Positions 26,023-34,765 of a stretch of 64,000 nt of DNA are shown here, one piece after another. The first letter of the stretch is position 1. Each line of letters begins with the position of its first letter. Origin of the DNA: Salinarchaeum laminariae. GTDB lineage: Archaea; Halobacteriota; Halobacteria; Halobacteriales; Salinarchaeaceae. Both the position numbers and the translations under genes were made by a program. The stretch spans positions 3,054,907 through 3,118,906 of the forward strand of contig NZ_CP096270.1 in the NCBI RefSeq assembly GCF_023204835.1, in the 5' to 3' direction. The notes beneath the pieces are model-generated. The model had not been told where the DNA came from and made no database searches. It saw only the letters and a list, made by a program, of their open reading frames with translations.

Positions 26023-26673
26023 TCACCAGGCCGACCAGGCGTCGGAGGTCTCGTCGCGTGCGTACACTCGCTTGATGTCCTTCGCGACGGCGTCGTCCCC
26101 GTCGTAGGAGAGCTTCTCGAACTCGTAGCCCGAGGCGTCGTCGCGGACTGCGATCCCCTCGATACCGAAGGCCTCCTCGCCGAAGGAGTCGCTCTCGCCG
26201 ACGACGAACTCGTAATCGCCGGGGACGTGGACCGTCGTGCTGTAGGTGTTCTCGCGGCCGCCGTCGCTGGGGTGAACCGTGACCTTGACCGCGACGTTGC
26301 CCACGGCGCGGGTCCAGATCGTGGCTGCATCCTCTGCAGTCGCCTCCTCGACACGGCGGTCGCCGTCGAGTTCGACGCTGGTGACGCGAACGGTGAAGAT
26401 ACCCTCCTCGCTCTCGAGGACGAACTCGTCACCCTCTGCGATGGATTCCTCGGGATCGACGTCGGTCCGTGCGGTGAAAGAGTCGCCGGACTGGGAGACG
26501 ACGACGTCTCGCTCGACGGTCTCCTCGCTGGGAAGCGCCTCCTTGTGGACGTGGTCACACTCGGTACAGCGGACGGTGGCCTGACCGCCCGGAGAGAGCA
26601 CCTCGTGGACGGTCTCCGCCTCGGGCGAACAGGCCGGACAGGCGAGCGCAACGCGCTCTACGGAATCGCTCAT
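26023..26673 (-). CDS. Zinc-finger protein of the HVO_0476 type
   Basis: A 216-residue protein with an N-terminal zinc ribbon (ACPACSP ... VRCTECDHVHK; four cysteines, residues 10-45) and a ~150-residue beta-rich domain (SGDSFTARTDVDPEESIAEGDEFVLESEEGIFTVRVTSVELDG). The C-terminus ends in RDETSDAWSAW. It corresponds to a haloarchaeal family that I recall under the HVO_0476 name. ATG at 26673 is preferred to a GTG two codons upstream. Possibly RNA- or protein-binding; no function is established to my knowledge. Confidence 0.82.
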   Translation of the reverse strand: MSDSVERVALACPACSPEAETVHEVLSPGGQATVRCTECDHVHKEALPSEETVERDVVVSQSGDSFTARTDVDPEESIAEGDEFVLESEEGIFTVRVTSVELDGDRRVEEATAEDAATIWTRAVGNVAVKVTVHPSDGGRENTYSTTVHVPGDYEFVVGESDSFGEEAFGIEGIAVRDDASGYEFEKLSYDGDDAVAKDIKRVYARDETSDAWSAW

Positions 26674-26811
26674 ACCCACTCATAACGCCGGGAGCGGGAA
26701 AAGCCGTCGGACCGACGCTCAGACGACGCGCCGCGGGGCACACCTGAATGGCGCCACCGACGCGAATCCGCACACGGTGGACTTTTTGACGCCACGTCCC
26801 TCGGCCCGACC

Positions 26812-27546
26812 ATGGAGATCCGGGGCGAACGCGAGTGCACGGACTGTGGCGCGCGGTGGTCGTACTACGAGACCGGCGCGATCGTCTGTCCGGAGTGTTC
26901 GAGCCCCGACACCGTCGCCGTCGACGAGGAGCGCGCCGTACACACCGACTCCCCCACGGAGTTCGACCTCACGCCACTCCGGAGCCAACTCGACGAACTA
27001 CCCCGCGAAGAGCTCGCCGAGTCCATCGCGACGACGTGCCGTGATTACCTCCGCCAGCGCGGGTTCGTCCGCGGCGGGGAGCTGCTGGCGATCGACGACA
27101 CATATCTTGCGGCACGGGAGCTCGCCGGTGTCGCGGACGTGATCCGTCGCGCTCACTCTCTGACCGACGACGAAGAGTGGTACTTCCTCGAACTACTGGG
27201 CGGTGCCGACGAGGGCGACCGACCAGCCCCCGGCGAGGTGCCAGAATCGATGTGGCCCGTCCGCGGGCTCGCCTACGGAAACGCCGTCCGTGAGTACCGC
27301 CGCGACGTTCGCCAGTGGCTCGACGCAGCCGACGATCCGCCCGGCCCGGAGTATGCCGGGGCGGTGCTCGGTACGATCGACGAGCACGTTCGGCGGGTCC
27401 GTGCGTTGCAGGGCGACGTTCCCCCGGAACAGGCCGAGGCGCTTGTCGCCGCCGCGCGCGACCTCGGTGCCTACCTCCGTGCCGAGGATCCCGACGGCCT
27501 CGCGAGCGCTCGGGCGCGACTGGACGGGCTCGACGACGCGGAGTGA
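26812..27546 (+). CDS. Zinc-ribbon protein (DUF7117-like)
   Basis: A 244-residue protein with an N-terminal TFIIB-like zinc ribbon (CTDCGARWSYYETGAIVCPECSSPD, residues 9-33) and an all-helical acidic body of about 200 residues (QLDELPREELAESIATTCRDYLRQRGFVRGGELLAIDDTYLAARELAGVADVIRRAH). A candidate box TTTTTG precedes the ATG by ~24 bases. It matches a haloarchaeal family of unknown function. It could be a regulator or an adaptor that recognises nucleic acid through the ribbon, but that is inference. Confidence 0.8.
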   Translation: MEIRGERECTDCGARWSYYETGAIVCPECSSPDTVAVDEERAVHTDSPTEFDLTPLRSQLDELPREELAESIATTCRDYLRQRGFVRGGELLAIDDTYLAARELAGVADVIRRAHSLTDDEEWYFLELLGGADEGDRPAPGEVPESMWPVRGLAYGNAVREYRRDVRQWLDAADDPPGPEYAGAVLGTIDEHVRRVRALQGDVPPEQAEALVAAARDLGAYLRAEDPDGLASARARLDGLDDAE

Positions 27547-27621
27547 GGGTCGCACGCTGTCGGGGACCGAGACCTACCCAGCGCGAGTAGGAACCAGACC
27601 AACCGCGGCACTGCCCAACGA

Positions 27622-28473
27622 TCACCCCTCGATTTCGAACGGTGATGCGAGAGAGCCCGCGGCTTCACTTTCCAGGTCGATCGTCGCAACCGGTGCGGAC
27701 TGTCCGGAGTCCGGCGCATTCCAGACGAGAAGGGCTGGCGCGCCAGCATCGACACCGCTCCCGTCGCCAGCGAGCGTCGCAACGATCGTATCCCCCGCGG
27801 TCAGTTCCGTCGCGGACTCCGGTGCCGTGGCCTCGCTGCCCCCGACGGAGACAGAAAGCGTGGCTGGGTCGATGGATTGCCCGGACTCGTGCGTGAATGC
27901 GACGGTCGTGACCTGTCCATCGGCGTTCGTCGTTGTGGCGATGTTCCAGGACACGGTCGGCATGGTCGAGCCTGAGTCGTCCTCACCGTACACACGCCAC
28001 TCCTCGTTCTCGGTTCGCAGCCCGACGTCCATGGTCCTCGTCGTTCGATCGCCCGACGTCGTTTTGAGATTCAACTCGACGTGAACCGTGGCGACGTCGT
28101 CGTCGGTGGAGACGAGCGTCGCGCCCTCCACCGTTGCATCTGCTGACTGATACATTTCGATCAGGGAGTCGTCGATCTCCGCCGGTGTGGACTTGGAGTG
28201 GAGAAGGCCGTTGGCAGTCGCTTTCTCGCCGTCGATGATCGCCTCGTAGAACGCCCTCGCAGTTTCGGCCGGGCCCGACGGGCCTGCGGCCTCTTCGGAG
28301 CTATCGGCGTCGCCACCGTCGTCGTCGGAGCTACTGGTTCCGTCAGCACCCTCCTCGTCAGCCGAACTGGTTCCACCGTCTCCGGAGTCGTCCCCATCCC
28401 CACCAAGCGCCGAACAGCCGGCGAGTGCCGCAGTCGCGCCGGCACAGCCGAGTAGATAGGTTCGTCGTCGCAT
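27622..28473 (-). CDS. Lipoprotein with pilin-C-like domain
   Basis: A 283-residue secreted protein. The N-terminus MRRRTYLLGCAGATAALAGC combines a Tat-like twin Arg with a lipobox (LAGC, Cys20). Next come a long Asp/Ser/Gly linker (residues 25-65), an NTF2/DUF4878-like middle domain (ARAFYEAIIDGEKATANGLLHSKS) and a C-terminal beta domain (LTAGDTIVATLAGDGSGVDAGAPALLVWNAPDSGQSA) like the C-domain of archaeal type IV pilins. It is therefore anchored outside the membrane. Binding partner is unknown. Confidence 0.82.
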   Translation of the reverse strand: MRRRTYLLGCAGATAALAGCSALGGDGDDSGDGGTSSADEEGADGTSSSDDDGGDADSSEEAAGPSGPAETARAFYEAIIDGEKATANGLLHSKSTPAEIDDSLIEMYQSADATVEGATLVSTDDDVATVHVELNLKTTSGDRTTRTMDVGLRTENEEWRVYGEDDSGSTMPTVSWNIATTTNADGQVTTVAFTHESGQSIDPATLSVSVGGSEATAPESATELTAGDTIVATLAGDGSGVDAGAPALLVWNAPDSGQSAPVATIDLESEAAGSLASPFEIEG

Positions 28474-28587
28474 GATTACACATTTTCATCGGCAAAAGTA
28501 ATGGTTGGCATTCGCCGACGGGATGATCGCCGTCCGAGGTGGTGCTCTCACGAACCGATGTCTTCCCGCCAGCTCCGAATCGCACCC

Positions 28588-29121
28588 TCAGTCGGCGGCG
28601 TCAGTTGCTGCTTCGACCCGGAACTCGCCGCCACAGTCCCGACAGCGGTACTGTCCGGGCTGCTCGACGAGTTTCGAACGCCGATAGCGTGCGATCTTCG
28701 CTCCGCAGTTCTCGCAGATCACCCACCACTCGGGGTCGGTGAACCGCTCGCAGTTGATCGGCGCGTCGAGCTCCTCGGCAAGCGCCTCGAAGGCTGCCCC
28801 GTGGGTCGCGTCGCCGTCCGTGGCGAGCAGATGAACGTGAATCAGTTCGTGGCGGACGGTCGCGGCAGCCGCTTCCCAGCCGTGTTCGGTGAAGTGTGCT
28901 CGCGTGATGACGACGGATTCGGGATTGCCGTCGCGGTGTTTGACTGCACCGGCGCGGCGCTTCGCACGCTTGCTCACCGACCACTCGAGAGCGGAGACGT
29001 CGACGGAGAGGTCGTGCTGATCGGCGACCGCTCGCGCGTAGAGCTTCGCGGCGGCGAGAAACTCCTCGTCGCTGGCGGCGTCGTCGATCCGATAGCGATC
29101 GAGGAGGTCGTCGTCTGGCAC
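28588..29121 (-). CDS. SprT-like zinc metalloprotease-fold protein
   Basis: A 177-residue protein with the SprT/Spartan signature HELIHVH (residues 91-97, HExxH zinc site) in TVRHELIHVHLLATDGDATHGAAF, which provides the third histidine. A C-terminal zinc ribbon (CENCGAKIARYRRSKLVEQPGQYRCRDCGGEF) completes the canonical SprT architecture. In eukaryotes the relative Spartan degrades DNA-protein crosslinks; that role here is only inferred. It is 27 bases upstream of folD on the same strand but separated by its own stop. Confidence 0.9.
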   Translation of the reverse strand: MPDDDLLDRYRIDDAASDEEFLAAAKLYARAVADQHDLSVDVSALEWSVSKRAKRRAGAVKHRDGNPESVVITRAHFTEHGWEAAAATVRHELIHVHLLATDGDATHGAAFEALAEELDAPINCERFTDPEWWVICENCGAKIARYRRSKLVEQPGQYRCRDCGGEFRVEAATDAAD

Positions 29122-29148
29122 GGTGCTATTCGTCGGTGTGCTCGTCGG

Positions 29149-30042
29149 TCAGGGTAGCTCGACGTCGACGTCGTGGTGCAGACCGGCGGCCTTGACGGTG
29201 TTGTACAGGAGCATCGCCCGGGTCATCGGACCGACGCCGCCGGGAACGGGCGTGATCGCCTCGGCCTTGGGCTCGACGCTCTCGAAGTCGACGTCGCCGA
29301 CGAGCTCGTAGCCCTTCTCGGTGTCGGCGTCGACGGAGTTGATCCCCACGTCGATCACCGTCGTCCCCTCGCTGACCATCTCGCCGTCGATGAACTCGGG
29401 GACGCCCGCCGCGGCGACGAGGATGTCCGCACCGCGGGTCTTTGCCGCGAGGTTCTCCGTCCGAGAGTGACAGACCGTGGTGGTCGCGTTGCCGCCGGGC
29501 TGCTTCTGAATCAGGAGGTTCGCCATCGGCTTGCCGACGATGTCAGAGCGGCCGACGACGACGGCATCCTTTCCCTCGGGATCGATGCCGGCGTCTTCGA
29601 GCAGCTTCTGCACGCCGTGGGGCGTGCAGGGTTTGAACCGGGCCTCGCCAGCGACCAGGCGACCCACGTTCTCGGGGTGGAACCCGTCGACGTCCTTCTC
29701 GGGGTCGATCGAGCGGAGAACTCGCGATTTGTCGACGTGATCGGGCAGTGGAAGCTGGACGAGGATTCCGTTGACCTCCGGATCGGCATTCAGCTCCTCG
29801 ATGGTGTCGTAGAGCTCCTCCGCGGGATCCTCGGCGTCGAGGGTCACGTCGCGGGCCTCGATGCCGACCTCCTCGCAGTCGGACTGTTTCATCGAGACGT
29901 AGGTTTCACTCGCGGGGTCCTCGCTCATGAGGACTGTCGCGAGACAGGGCGTCACGTCCTGGTCGGCGAGCCGGTCGATCTCCGCGGAGAGCTCGTCCCG
30001 GATCGCCTGCGCGACGGCGTTGCCGTCGATGATGTCGGCCAT
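29149..30042 (-). CDS. folD: Methylene-THF dehydrogenase/cyclohydrolase FolD
   Basis: A 297-residue bifunctional enzyme that oxidises methylene-THF to formyl-THF via methenyl-THF. Visible motifs are YVSMKQSDCEEVGIEA (catalytic Lys/Tyr region), GILVQLPLPDHVD, KDVDGFHPENVG, VVVGRSDIVGKPMANLLI and TPVPGGVGPMTRAMLLYNTVKAA. The length matches the family (280-300). ATG 30042 (MADIIDGNAVAQ) is the family start. It supplies one-carbon units that PanB also uses (methylene-THF), though the genes are not linked. Confidence 0.96.
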   Translation of the reverse strand: MADIIDGNAVAQAIRDELSAEIDRLADQDVTPCLATVLMSEDPASETYVSMKQSDCEEVGIEARDVTLDAEDPAEELYDTIEELNADPEVNGILVQLPLPDHVDKSRVLRSIDPEKDVDGFHPENVGRLVAGEARFKPCTPHGVQKLLEDAGIDPEGKDAVVVGRSDIVGKPMANLLIQKQPGGNATTTVCHSRTENLAAKTRGADILVAAAGVPEFIDGEMVSEGTTVIDVGINSVDADTEKGYELVGDVDFESVEPKAEAITPVPGGVGPMTRAMLLYNTVKAAGLHHDVDVELP

Positions 30043-30167
30043 GTGGAGAGTGGCGCAGGCAGCGGCCTTCAAAGGCTCGGGTTCGCAAGCAGCGCAGGGA
30101 CCGTAGCGATACTCCCCGATCGTTCGCTGCGCAAAAATGGAGATCCTAGTCGGCGGATACCGTCTCG

Positions 30168-30362
30168 TTATCGGAGGTTCCTCTCGATGCGCTCGCCCAG
30201 GAGTAGCGCACGGAGAACGACCACGAAACCGACTCCGTGGACGATCGACACGTCGTTCAGCGCGGTATAGACCACGACGGCCACAGCCACAGTCCAAAAA
30301 GCGAGTTCCACAGCCGAACTACGAACGTCCATATCCACAGAAAACTTTTCCACCCAGACCAT
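30168..30362 (-). CDS. Small membrane protein, hypothetical
   Basis: A 64-residue frame with two hydrophobic segments (AVELAFWTVAVAVVVYTAL and VHGVGFVVVLRALLL) and a positively charged tail RIERNLR. The start is uncertain: the ATG at 30362 gives an odd polar leader, while ATG at 30332 (MDVRSSAVEL) gives a cleaner 54-residue protein. It is isolated between folD and the methyltransferase gene. No family is recognised. Confidence 0.5.
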   Translation of the reverse strand: MVWVEKFSVDMDVRSSAVELAFWTVAVAVVVYTALNDVSIVHGVGFVVVLRALLLGERIERNLR

Positions 30363-30564
30363 AGTTTCGAATACACATCAATACACCAATGTGAAATCGA
30401 CTCCCCCTGGCGTTCGGCCGGGGAAGGAGTTCCGAACGTCGCACTCCGTGTTGGTTCGGACGTCTGTTCCCTACGAGACGGTGGAAACCGCCGTTTGGAA
30501 GTGCAGGGCAGGCTCGAATCGGCCGAAATGTGGCGTAAACCTGTGCTCCGACACCAGCACGCCA

Positions 30565-31368
30565 CTACCCGTCCTGTCGGACCGCGACGACTCGCAACCG
30601 CCGGTAGTCTGCAACCCACTCGCCGTCGGTCCAGAGCGCGTCGCGACAGCGATCCTCGACGGCCCGGACGACCGCAGTGCGTGCATCAGCCGAAAGCGGC
30701 GCGAGAAGATCGTCGCCGAACCCGCGAATCCAGTTCGCCAGGCCGTCTTCGCCGTCGAGAGGCGTCGGCCGATCGAACAGGCGGAGATCCCGCACTTCGA
30801 AGCCACGAGACTCCAGCAGTGACGCGTACTCGCCAGGCGACGGGAAGTACCAGCCGTGTTCGGCGGGATAGCCCCGAGCAGCGAGCTCCGTTTCCAGTGC
30901 ATCTGTGATCGTGGCGACGTTGCCGACGCCACCGAGTTCAGCGACGAGCCGGCCGCCGGGACGGAGCGCGTCGTGGATCGGCCAGATGGCGGCCTCCTGA
31001 TCGGAAATCCAGTGGAGTACGGCGTTCGAGAAGACGGCGTCCAGTGAGTTTTCGAATGGGAGCGAACGGGCGTCGGCGCGCAGGAAGTCGACGGCAGGGT
31101 AGGTCGATCTTGCCTCTGCGATCATCTCCCGGGACCGATCGAATCCGACGGCCATGCCGTCCGAATCGCCCGCTCGGTCGGCTGCGTTGACCGCCTCCGC
31201 GATCGTCGCAGTGAGGTGGCCGGTGCCACAGCCCAGATCGGCGATTCGCTCACCCTGCTCCGGATCGAGGAGATCGATCAGATCCTGAGACGCCTCGTAG
31301 ACGAATGCGTGATCGTCGTCGTACCGATCGGCGTCCCACTCGTTGTCCACGGCGCCGTCCTCGGCCAT
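30565..31368 (-). CDS. SAM-dependent methyltransferase (trans-aconitate methyltransferase-like)
   Basis: A ~267-residue class I methyltransferase. Motif I RIADLGCGTGHLTATIAEAV binds SAM, followed by the acidic MAVGFDRSREMIAEARSTYP, DARSLPFENSLDAVFSNAVLHWISD and GGRLVAELGG. This order (with VLHWISDQEA) is typical for the Tam-like group. ATG 31368 (MAEDGAVDNEWDADRYDDDHAFVYEAS) fits the family N-terminus better than the earlier starts at 31407 and 31431. The acceptor substrate is unknown. Confidence 0.85.
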   Translation of the reverse strand: MAEDGAVDNEWDADRYDDDHAFVYEASQDLIDLLDPEQGERIADLGCGTGHLTATIAEAVNAADRAGDSDGMAVGFDRSREMIAEARSTYPAVDFLRADARSLPFENSLDAVFSNAVLHWISDQEAAIWPIHDALRPGGRLVAELGGVGNVATITDALETELAARGYPAEHGWYFPSPGEYASLLESRGFEVRDLRLFDRPTPLDGEDGLANWIRGFGDDLLAPLSADARTAVVRAVEDRCRDALWTDGEWVADYRRLRVVAVRQDG

Positions 31369-31530
31369 GGACGCACGGTTCGATCGCGAGACCCTGAACG
31401 TTGCCATGCAGCGAGTGTGAATGTCAGGCACGGCCGACCGAGAAGGCTCCTATTCGGGCACGGCGGAAGACCCTCGAACACCCGACTAGCAAGTCACTGC
31501 GTCAGGTGAACGACGAAAAACGATCCGCTG

Positions 31531-31827
31531 TCAAATTCGCGCTTCGTCAATCTGGTCGACGATCGCCTGCAGATCCGCGGCCGCCTCGATCTCGTCCTGA
31601 ATCTGCTCGCGCTCGCGGACCTCCTCCGCGCTGGCGCCGTACGCGCGGACGTACTCCGCTCGCGTGTGCTCCTCGAACGCGTGCTTGATCGCGAGATAGC
31701 CGTCCGGAACGACCGTTCCACAGACCTTGCACTCGTGGCGTTCGTGATCGTTGGTCTGGTGGACCACGACGTCCTCGACGGCATCGAAAACCTCCGAGCA
31801 GCCTTCGATCCCACAGCCCCACGTCAT
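31531..31827 (-). CDS. Small C2H2-type zinc protein (DUF7565-like)
   Basis: A 98-residue protein with two potential zinc-binding halves: WGCGIEGCSEVFDAVEDVVVHQTNDH (C-x4-C...H-x4-H) and HECKVCGTVVPDGYLAIKHAFEEHTRAEY (C-x2-C...H-x4-H). The rest is an acidic helix. ATG 31827 (MTWGCGIEGC) places the finger at the very start. It appears to belong to a haloarchaeal family of unknown function; DNA or protein binding is inferred only from the fingers. Confidence 0.75.
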   Translation of the reverse strand: MTWGCGIEGCSEVFDAVEDVVVHQTNDHERHECKVCGTVVPDGYLAIKHAFEEHTRAEYVRAYGASAEEVREREQIQDEIEAAADLQAIVDQIDEARI

Positions 31828-31939
31828 TGTACCACGGTCCAACCCCCTGGCTCAAAACGTTTCCGCCCGCGGGAGGCCGATTCGAGCCGCCGACGGAGAT
31901 TCGTGCCGCCAGCGGAGCGTCGGAGCTATCCTGCGATGC

Positions 31940-32722
31940 TCACCGGGCCTCGGAGACTTCGTAGGTGACGTCGGCGTCCCGGAGCGCGTCGGTGACCCGA
32001 CCGACGGCGTCCGTCGTCGCGGCGACCAGGACGTCGAGACCGCGACCGGCAGCGTCCGCGGCAACGGCACCGGCAGCGAACGCCACGGCCGGTTCGGTAT
32101 CCACGCGCCGGAGCGCAACGACTGCCTCGACCCCGGAGGCGACGACGAGGTCCATCTCGGCGACTGCGTCGGCGACGGCGTCGTCCGCGACGACCCGGCT
32201 CCCGCCGGAGCGGATCGGCGGAATCTGCAGGACGGTGACGCTGCCAGGATCGAGATCGACGACGCCCTCGAACCCGGTGACGCCGACGTCCTGGCCGGCT
32301 TCTGCAGCGGTCGTCGTCACGCCCGTCGCCTCGCCCTCTCCGCCGGGAGATGCGTGGAAGAGTCCATCGCGCATCGACAGCGTGACCGTCTGGCCCTCTT
32401 CGAGGTCGTCGGTCGCGATCGCGGCGTCCTCCTGGACGCTACCGAGCACGTCCTCGGTGACGTGGTCGACGAACCGCCGGACTTCCGTCGCTTCGCGCAG
32501 GAGGAGATCGACGCCCTCCTTCGTGACGCGATAGCGCGAGCGACCCTCCATCTCGACGAGGCCGTCGTCGACCAGCTCCCGGATGTACTCGCTGACTGCT
32601 TGGCTGGTCACGCCGACGGCCTCTGCGATCTCGCCCTGGCTAACCGCCGGCTGTCGCTCGGCGATCTCGACGAGGATCCGAAAACGGGTCGCGACCCGCT
32701 TGTTGTCCAGAACGTCGGCCAT
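31940..32722 (-). CDS. MarR-like winged-helix regulator with ligand domain (DUF7839-like)
   Basis: A 260-residue transcription regulator. The N-terminal HTH is readable (RFRILVEIAERQPAVSQGEIAEAVGVTSQAVSEYIRELVDDGLVEMEGRSRYRVTKEGVDLLLREA, residues 10-75). The C-terminal ~160 residues are rich in Val/Ala/Gly (VVADDAVADAVAEMDLVVASGVEAVVALRRVDTEPAVAFAAGAVAADAAGRGLDVLVAATTDAVG) and look like a small-molecule binding domain. ATG 32722 (MADVLDNKRVATRF) is used. The gene is divergent to the glycosyltransferase gene, with ~100 bases between them. Confidence 0.82.
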   Translation of the reverse strand: MADVLDNKRVATRFRILVEIAERQPAVSQGEIAEAVGVTSQAVSEYIRELVDDGLVEMEGRSRYRVTKEGVDLLLREATEVRRFVDHVTEDVLGSVQEDAAIATDDLEEGQTVTLSMRDGLFHASPGGEGEATGVTTTAAEAGQDVGVTGFEGVVDLDPGSVTVLQIPPIRSGGSRVVADDAVADAVAEMDLVVASGVEAVVALRRVDTEPAVAFAAGAVAADAAGRGLDVLVAATTDAVGRVTDALRDADVTYEVSEAR

Positions 32723-32823
32723 GGGCGTCCTTCGCGCCCGAAGGTAAAAATCGCAGGGGGTCGGGCCCACGACGGATCGCCCGCCTCCACAACGCTTTGG
32801 CCGCGGCGGGCGAACGGTCCACC

Positions 32824-34167
32824 GTGAGCGTTTCCGAGGAGCCGACCGATTCGGAGACCCGGGCCAATTCGGACCCGACGACGCGGGGCGGCCTGCGTCG
32901 GTCCACGCGGCTCCTCCTCGTCCTGGGAATCCTCGGCGGGCTCAACTCCGCGACGCTCCTCGTGCTCGAACAGCCCGAGCAGCTATCGCTCGCGACGGAC
33001 GTCTATTTCCACGCGGCGAGTGCGATGCTCGAGAACGGCGATCTCTACGACGCGTCGCCGCCGGAACTCCCCGGGTATCGGTTCATCTATCCGCCGATCG
33101 TCGTCGCGCTGTTCGTGCCGCACGCGCTGCTCGGGAGCGAGACCGCGGCCTTCGCCCTGCAGACGGCCCTCAACGTCGTCGCGGGGCTCGGGATCGCTGT
33201 GGTGCTCGTGCGGGCACTCGGCCGTCGTAGCGTCGACCTCGAACTGTTCGACCGGCTACTCCTCGTCGCCTTTGTGTTGCTGTGTTCGTGGTCCACGAAC
33301 CAGTTCGTCATGGGTCAGGTGAACCTCTGGCTCGCGCTGGTGATCGCACTCGGGATCGACTGGCTCGACGCGGAGTGGTTCGACCGATCGTCGGAGCGAG
33401 AAGGATCCGCGGACCGAGAGGGTAAATCGAACCGCTCGACGCCGGCCGGCATCGCGTTCGCGCTCGCTGCACTCGTGAAACTCTTTCCGGCGACGCTCGG
33501 ACTCTGGCTGGTACGCAGCCGACGGTATCGCGCGGTCGGTGCCGCGATCGCGACCGGCGTCGGGGGACTGGTGCTCGGCGCGCTCGTCTTCGGGCCCGAT
33601 CTCACGGTCGAGTATCTCGGCGAGGTGCTCCTCGAGCGGTTCGAGGGCCAGACGTTCGAGGGCACGCCGGATCCGGACCGGAATCATACGACGGTCCGCC
33701 GGATGCTCGCCGCCATCTTCGGTGGCTCCTCGGCGATCGTGACGCCGCTGGCGTTCGCGATCGTCGTTCCACCGGTCGCGTACTGCTATCGTGACGTGTC
33801 CACGGACGCACGGCGGCAGGCGGCAGTGCTCGCTACGCTCGTCGGAACCTTGCTCGTCATGCCGCTCCAGCCGCTTTACTTCTCCTTCCTCTTCCTGCCG
33901 GTCGTGGTCCTCGCGGTCGGTCTCGAGGCCGGATGGCCGCGACGGGCGCTCTTTGCGGGAACGCTGCACACGTTCACCTTCGCTGGACCGGGGACCGTCG
34001 AGGCCGTCGCGGGGCCGCTCCCCGATTCGCTGGGCGCGTCCCTCGTCGATCTCGGTCGGTCGGTCTTCTCCGTGATTCTCCCGCCGACGGTTGGAATGTG
34101 GCTCGTTCTCACCGCCTGCGTGCTGATCCACGCTCGAGGGCGGAAGGGCGTGGATAGCGCTTCGTAA
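32824..34167 (+). CDS. GT87-type (DUF2029) integral membrane glycosyltransferase
   Basis: A ~447-residue protein with about ten transmembrane helices and features of the polyprenol-phosphate-sugar glycosyltransferase GT87/DUF2029: TDVYFHAASAMLENGDLYDASPPELPGYRFIYPPIVVALFVPHALLGS near the N-terminus (with the Y-x-Y-x-P-x-x region) and LVKLFPATLGLWLVRSRRYRA. Such enzymes transfer mannose or arabinose from lipid carriers to surface glycans. The GTG at 32824 (VSVSEEPTDSE) is taken as the start; an upstream ATG at 32797 (MAAAGERST) is possible but less likely. A Ser/Glu/Arg-rich cytoplasmic loop lies near residues 190-215. Confidence 0.85.
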   Translation: MSVSEEPTDSETRANSDPTTRGGLRRSTRLLLVLGILGGLNSATLLVLEQPEQLSLATDVYFHAASAMLENGDLYDASPPELPGYRFIYPPIVVALFVPHALLGSETAAFALQTALNVVAGLGIAVVLVRALGRRSVDLELFDRLLLVAFVLLCSWSTNQFVMGQVNLWLALVIALGIDWLDAEWFDRSSEREGSADREGKSNRSTPAGIAFALAALVKLFPATLGLWLVRSRRYRAVGAAIATGVGGLVLGALVFGPDLTVEYLGEVLLERFEGQTFEGTPDPDRNHTTVRRMLAAIFGGSSAIVTPLAFAIVVPPVAYCYRDVSTDARRQAAVLATLVGTLLVMPLQPLYFSFLFLPVVVLAVGLEAGWPRRALFAGTLHTFTFAGPGTVEAVAGPLPDSLGASLVDLGRSVFSVILPPTVGMWLVLTACVLIHARGRKGVDSAS

Positions 34168-34276
34168 CTGTCAGTCCGGTTGTACCCACACCGCACCGAG
34201 ACGGAGGCCAGCACATACTTGAGGCCGCAGGGGTCGAATGCGAACGACGCGAATCGGCAGGGAGTGTTCAAGGGAT

Positions 34277-34735
34277 ATGTCTTCAGGAAGATCGAAGGGA
34301 CCGGACGAAGTGTTCTGTGAGTCGTGTGGTGAGGCGATCAAGAAAGAGGCCCAGCTGTGCCCGAACTGTGGCGTTCGCAACGGGAAGAGCGGCGGATCGG
34401 GCCGCTCGAGCGGCGGACACGATCCGACGAACTACCAGACGAGCGTCTCGGACAGCTGGTGGATCGGCGTTCTGCTCGGTACGATCGTCTGGGCAGCGCT
34501 GTTGGTGCTCTCCGGGATGGGTGCCAATCTCGGCGCGGCGGGCGGGTTCGTGGTCCTGGCCGTCTGGGTCGGACTCCCGCTCTCCGTCTACTTCGACGGA
34601 CAGTACGTGCGCGCAAACAGCGAGTGGGACCCGGAGATCGCTCTCTGGGTGCTGCTCATGCTGGTCTGGGTCGTCAACGTCGTCGTTGGGGCGGTCTACC
34701 TCTACCGTCGCCACGAGGTCCTCAGCGAACCCTGA
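34277..34735 (+). CDS. Membrane protein with N-terminal zinc ribbon
   Basis: A 152-residue protein. A zinc ribbon FCESCGEAIKKEAQLCPNCGVRN (residues 13-35) is followed by a Gly/Ser linker and about three transmembrane helices (WWIGVLLGTIVWAALLVLSGMG, GFVVLAVWVGLPLSVYF, IALWVLLMLVWVVNVVVGAVYLYRR). Proteins with this cytoplasmic ribbon plus multi-helix design are common in archaea but lack a defined function. ATG 34277 (MSSGRSKGPDEVFCESCG) is adopted; upstream ATG at 34238 would add 13 residues. Confidence 0.8.
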   Translation: MSSGRSKGPDEVFCESCGEAIKKEAQLCPNCGVRNGKSGGSGRSSGGHDPTNYQTSVSDSWWIGVLLGTIVWAALLVLSGMGANLGAAGGFVVLAVWVGLPLSVYFDGQYVRANSEWDPEIALWVLLMLVWVVNVVVGAVYLYRRHEVLSEP

Positions 34736-34765
34736 AAACGAGGCCAATTGCGACGGTCGGAGTCC

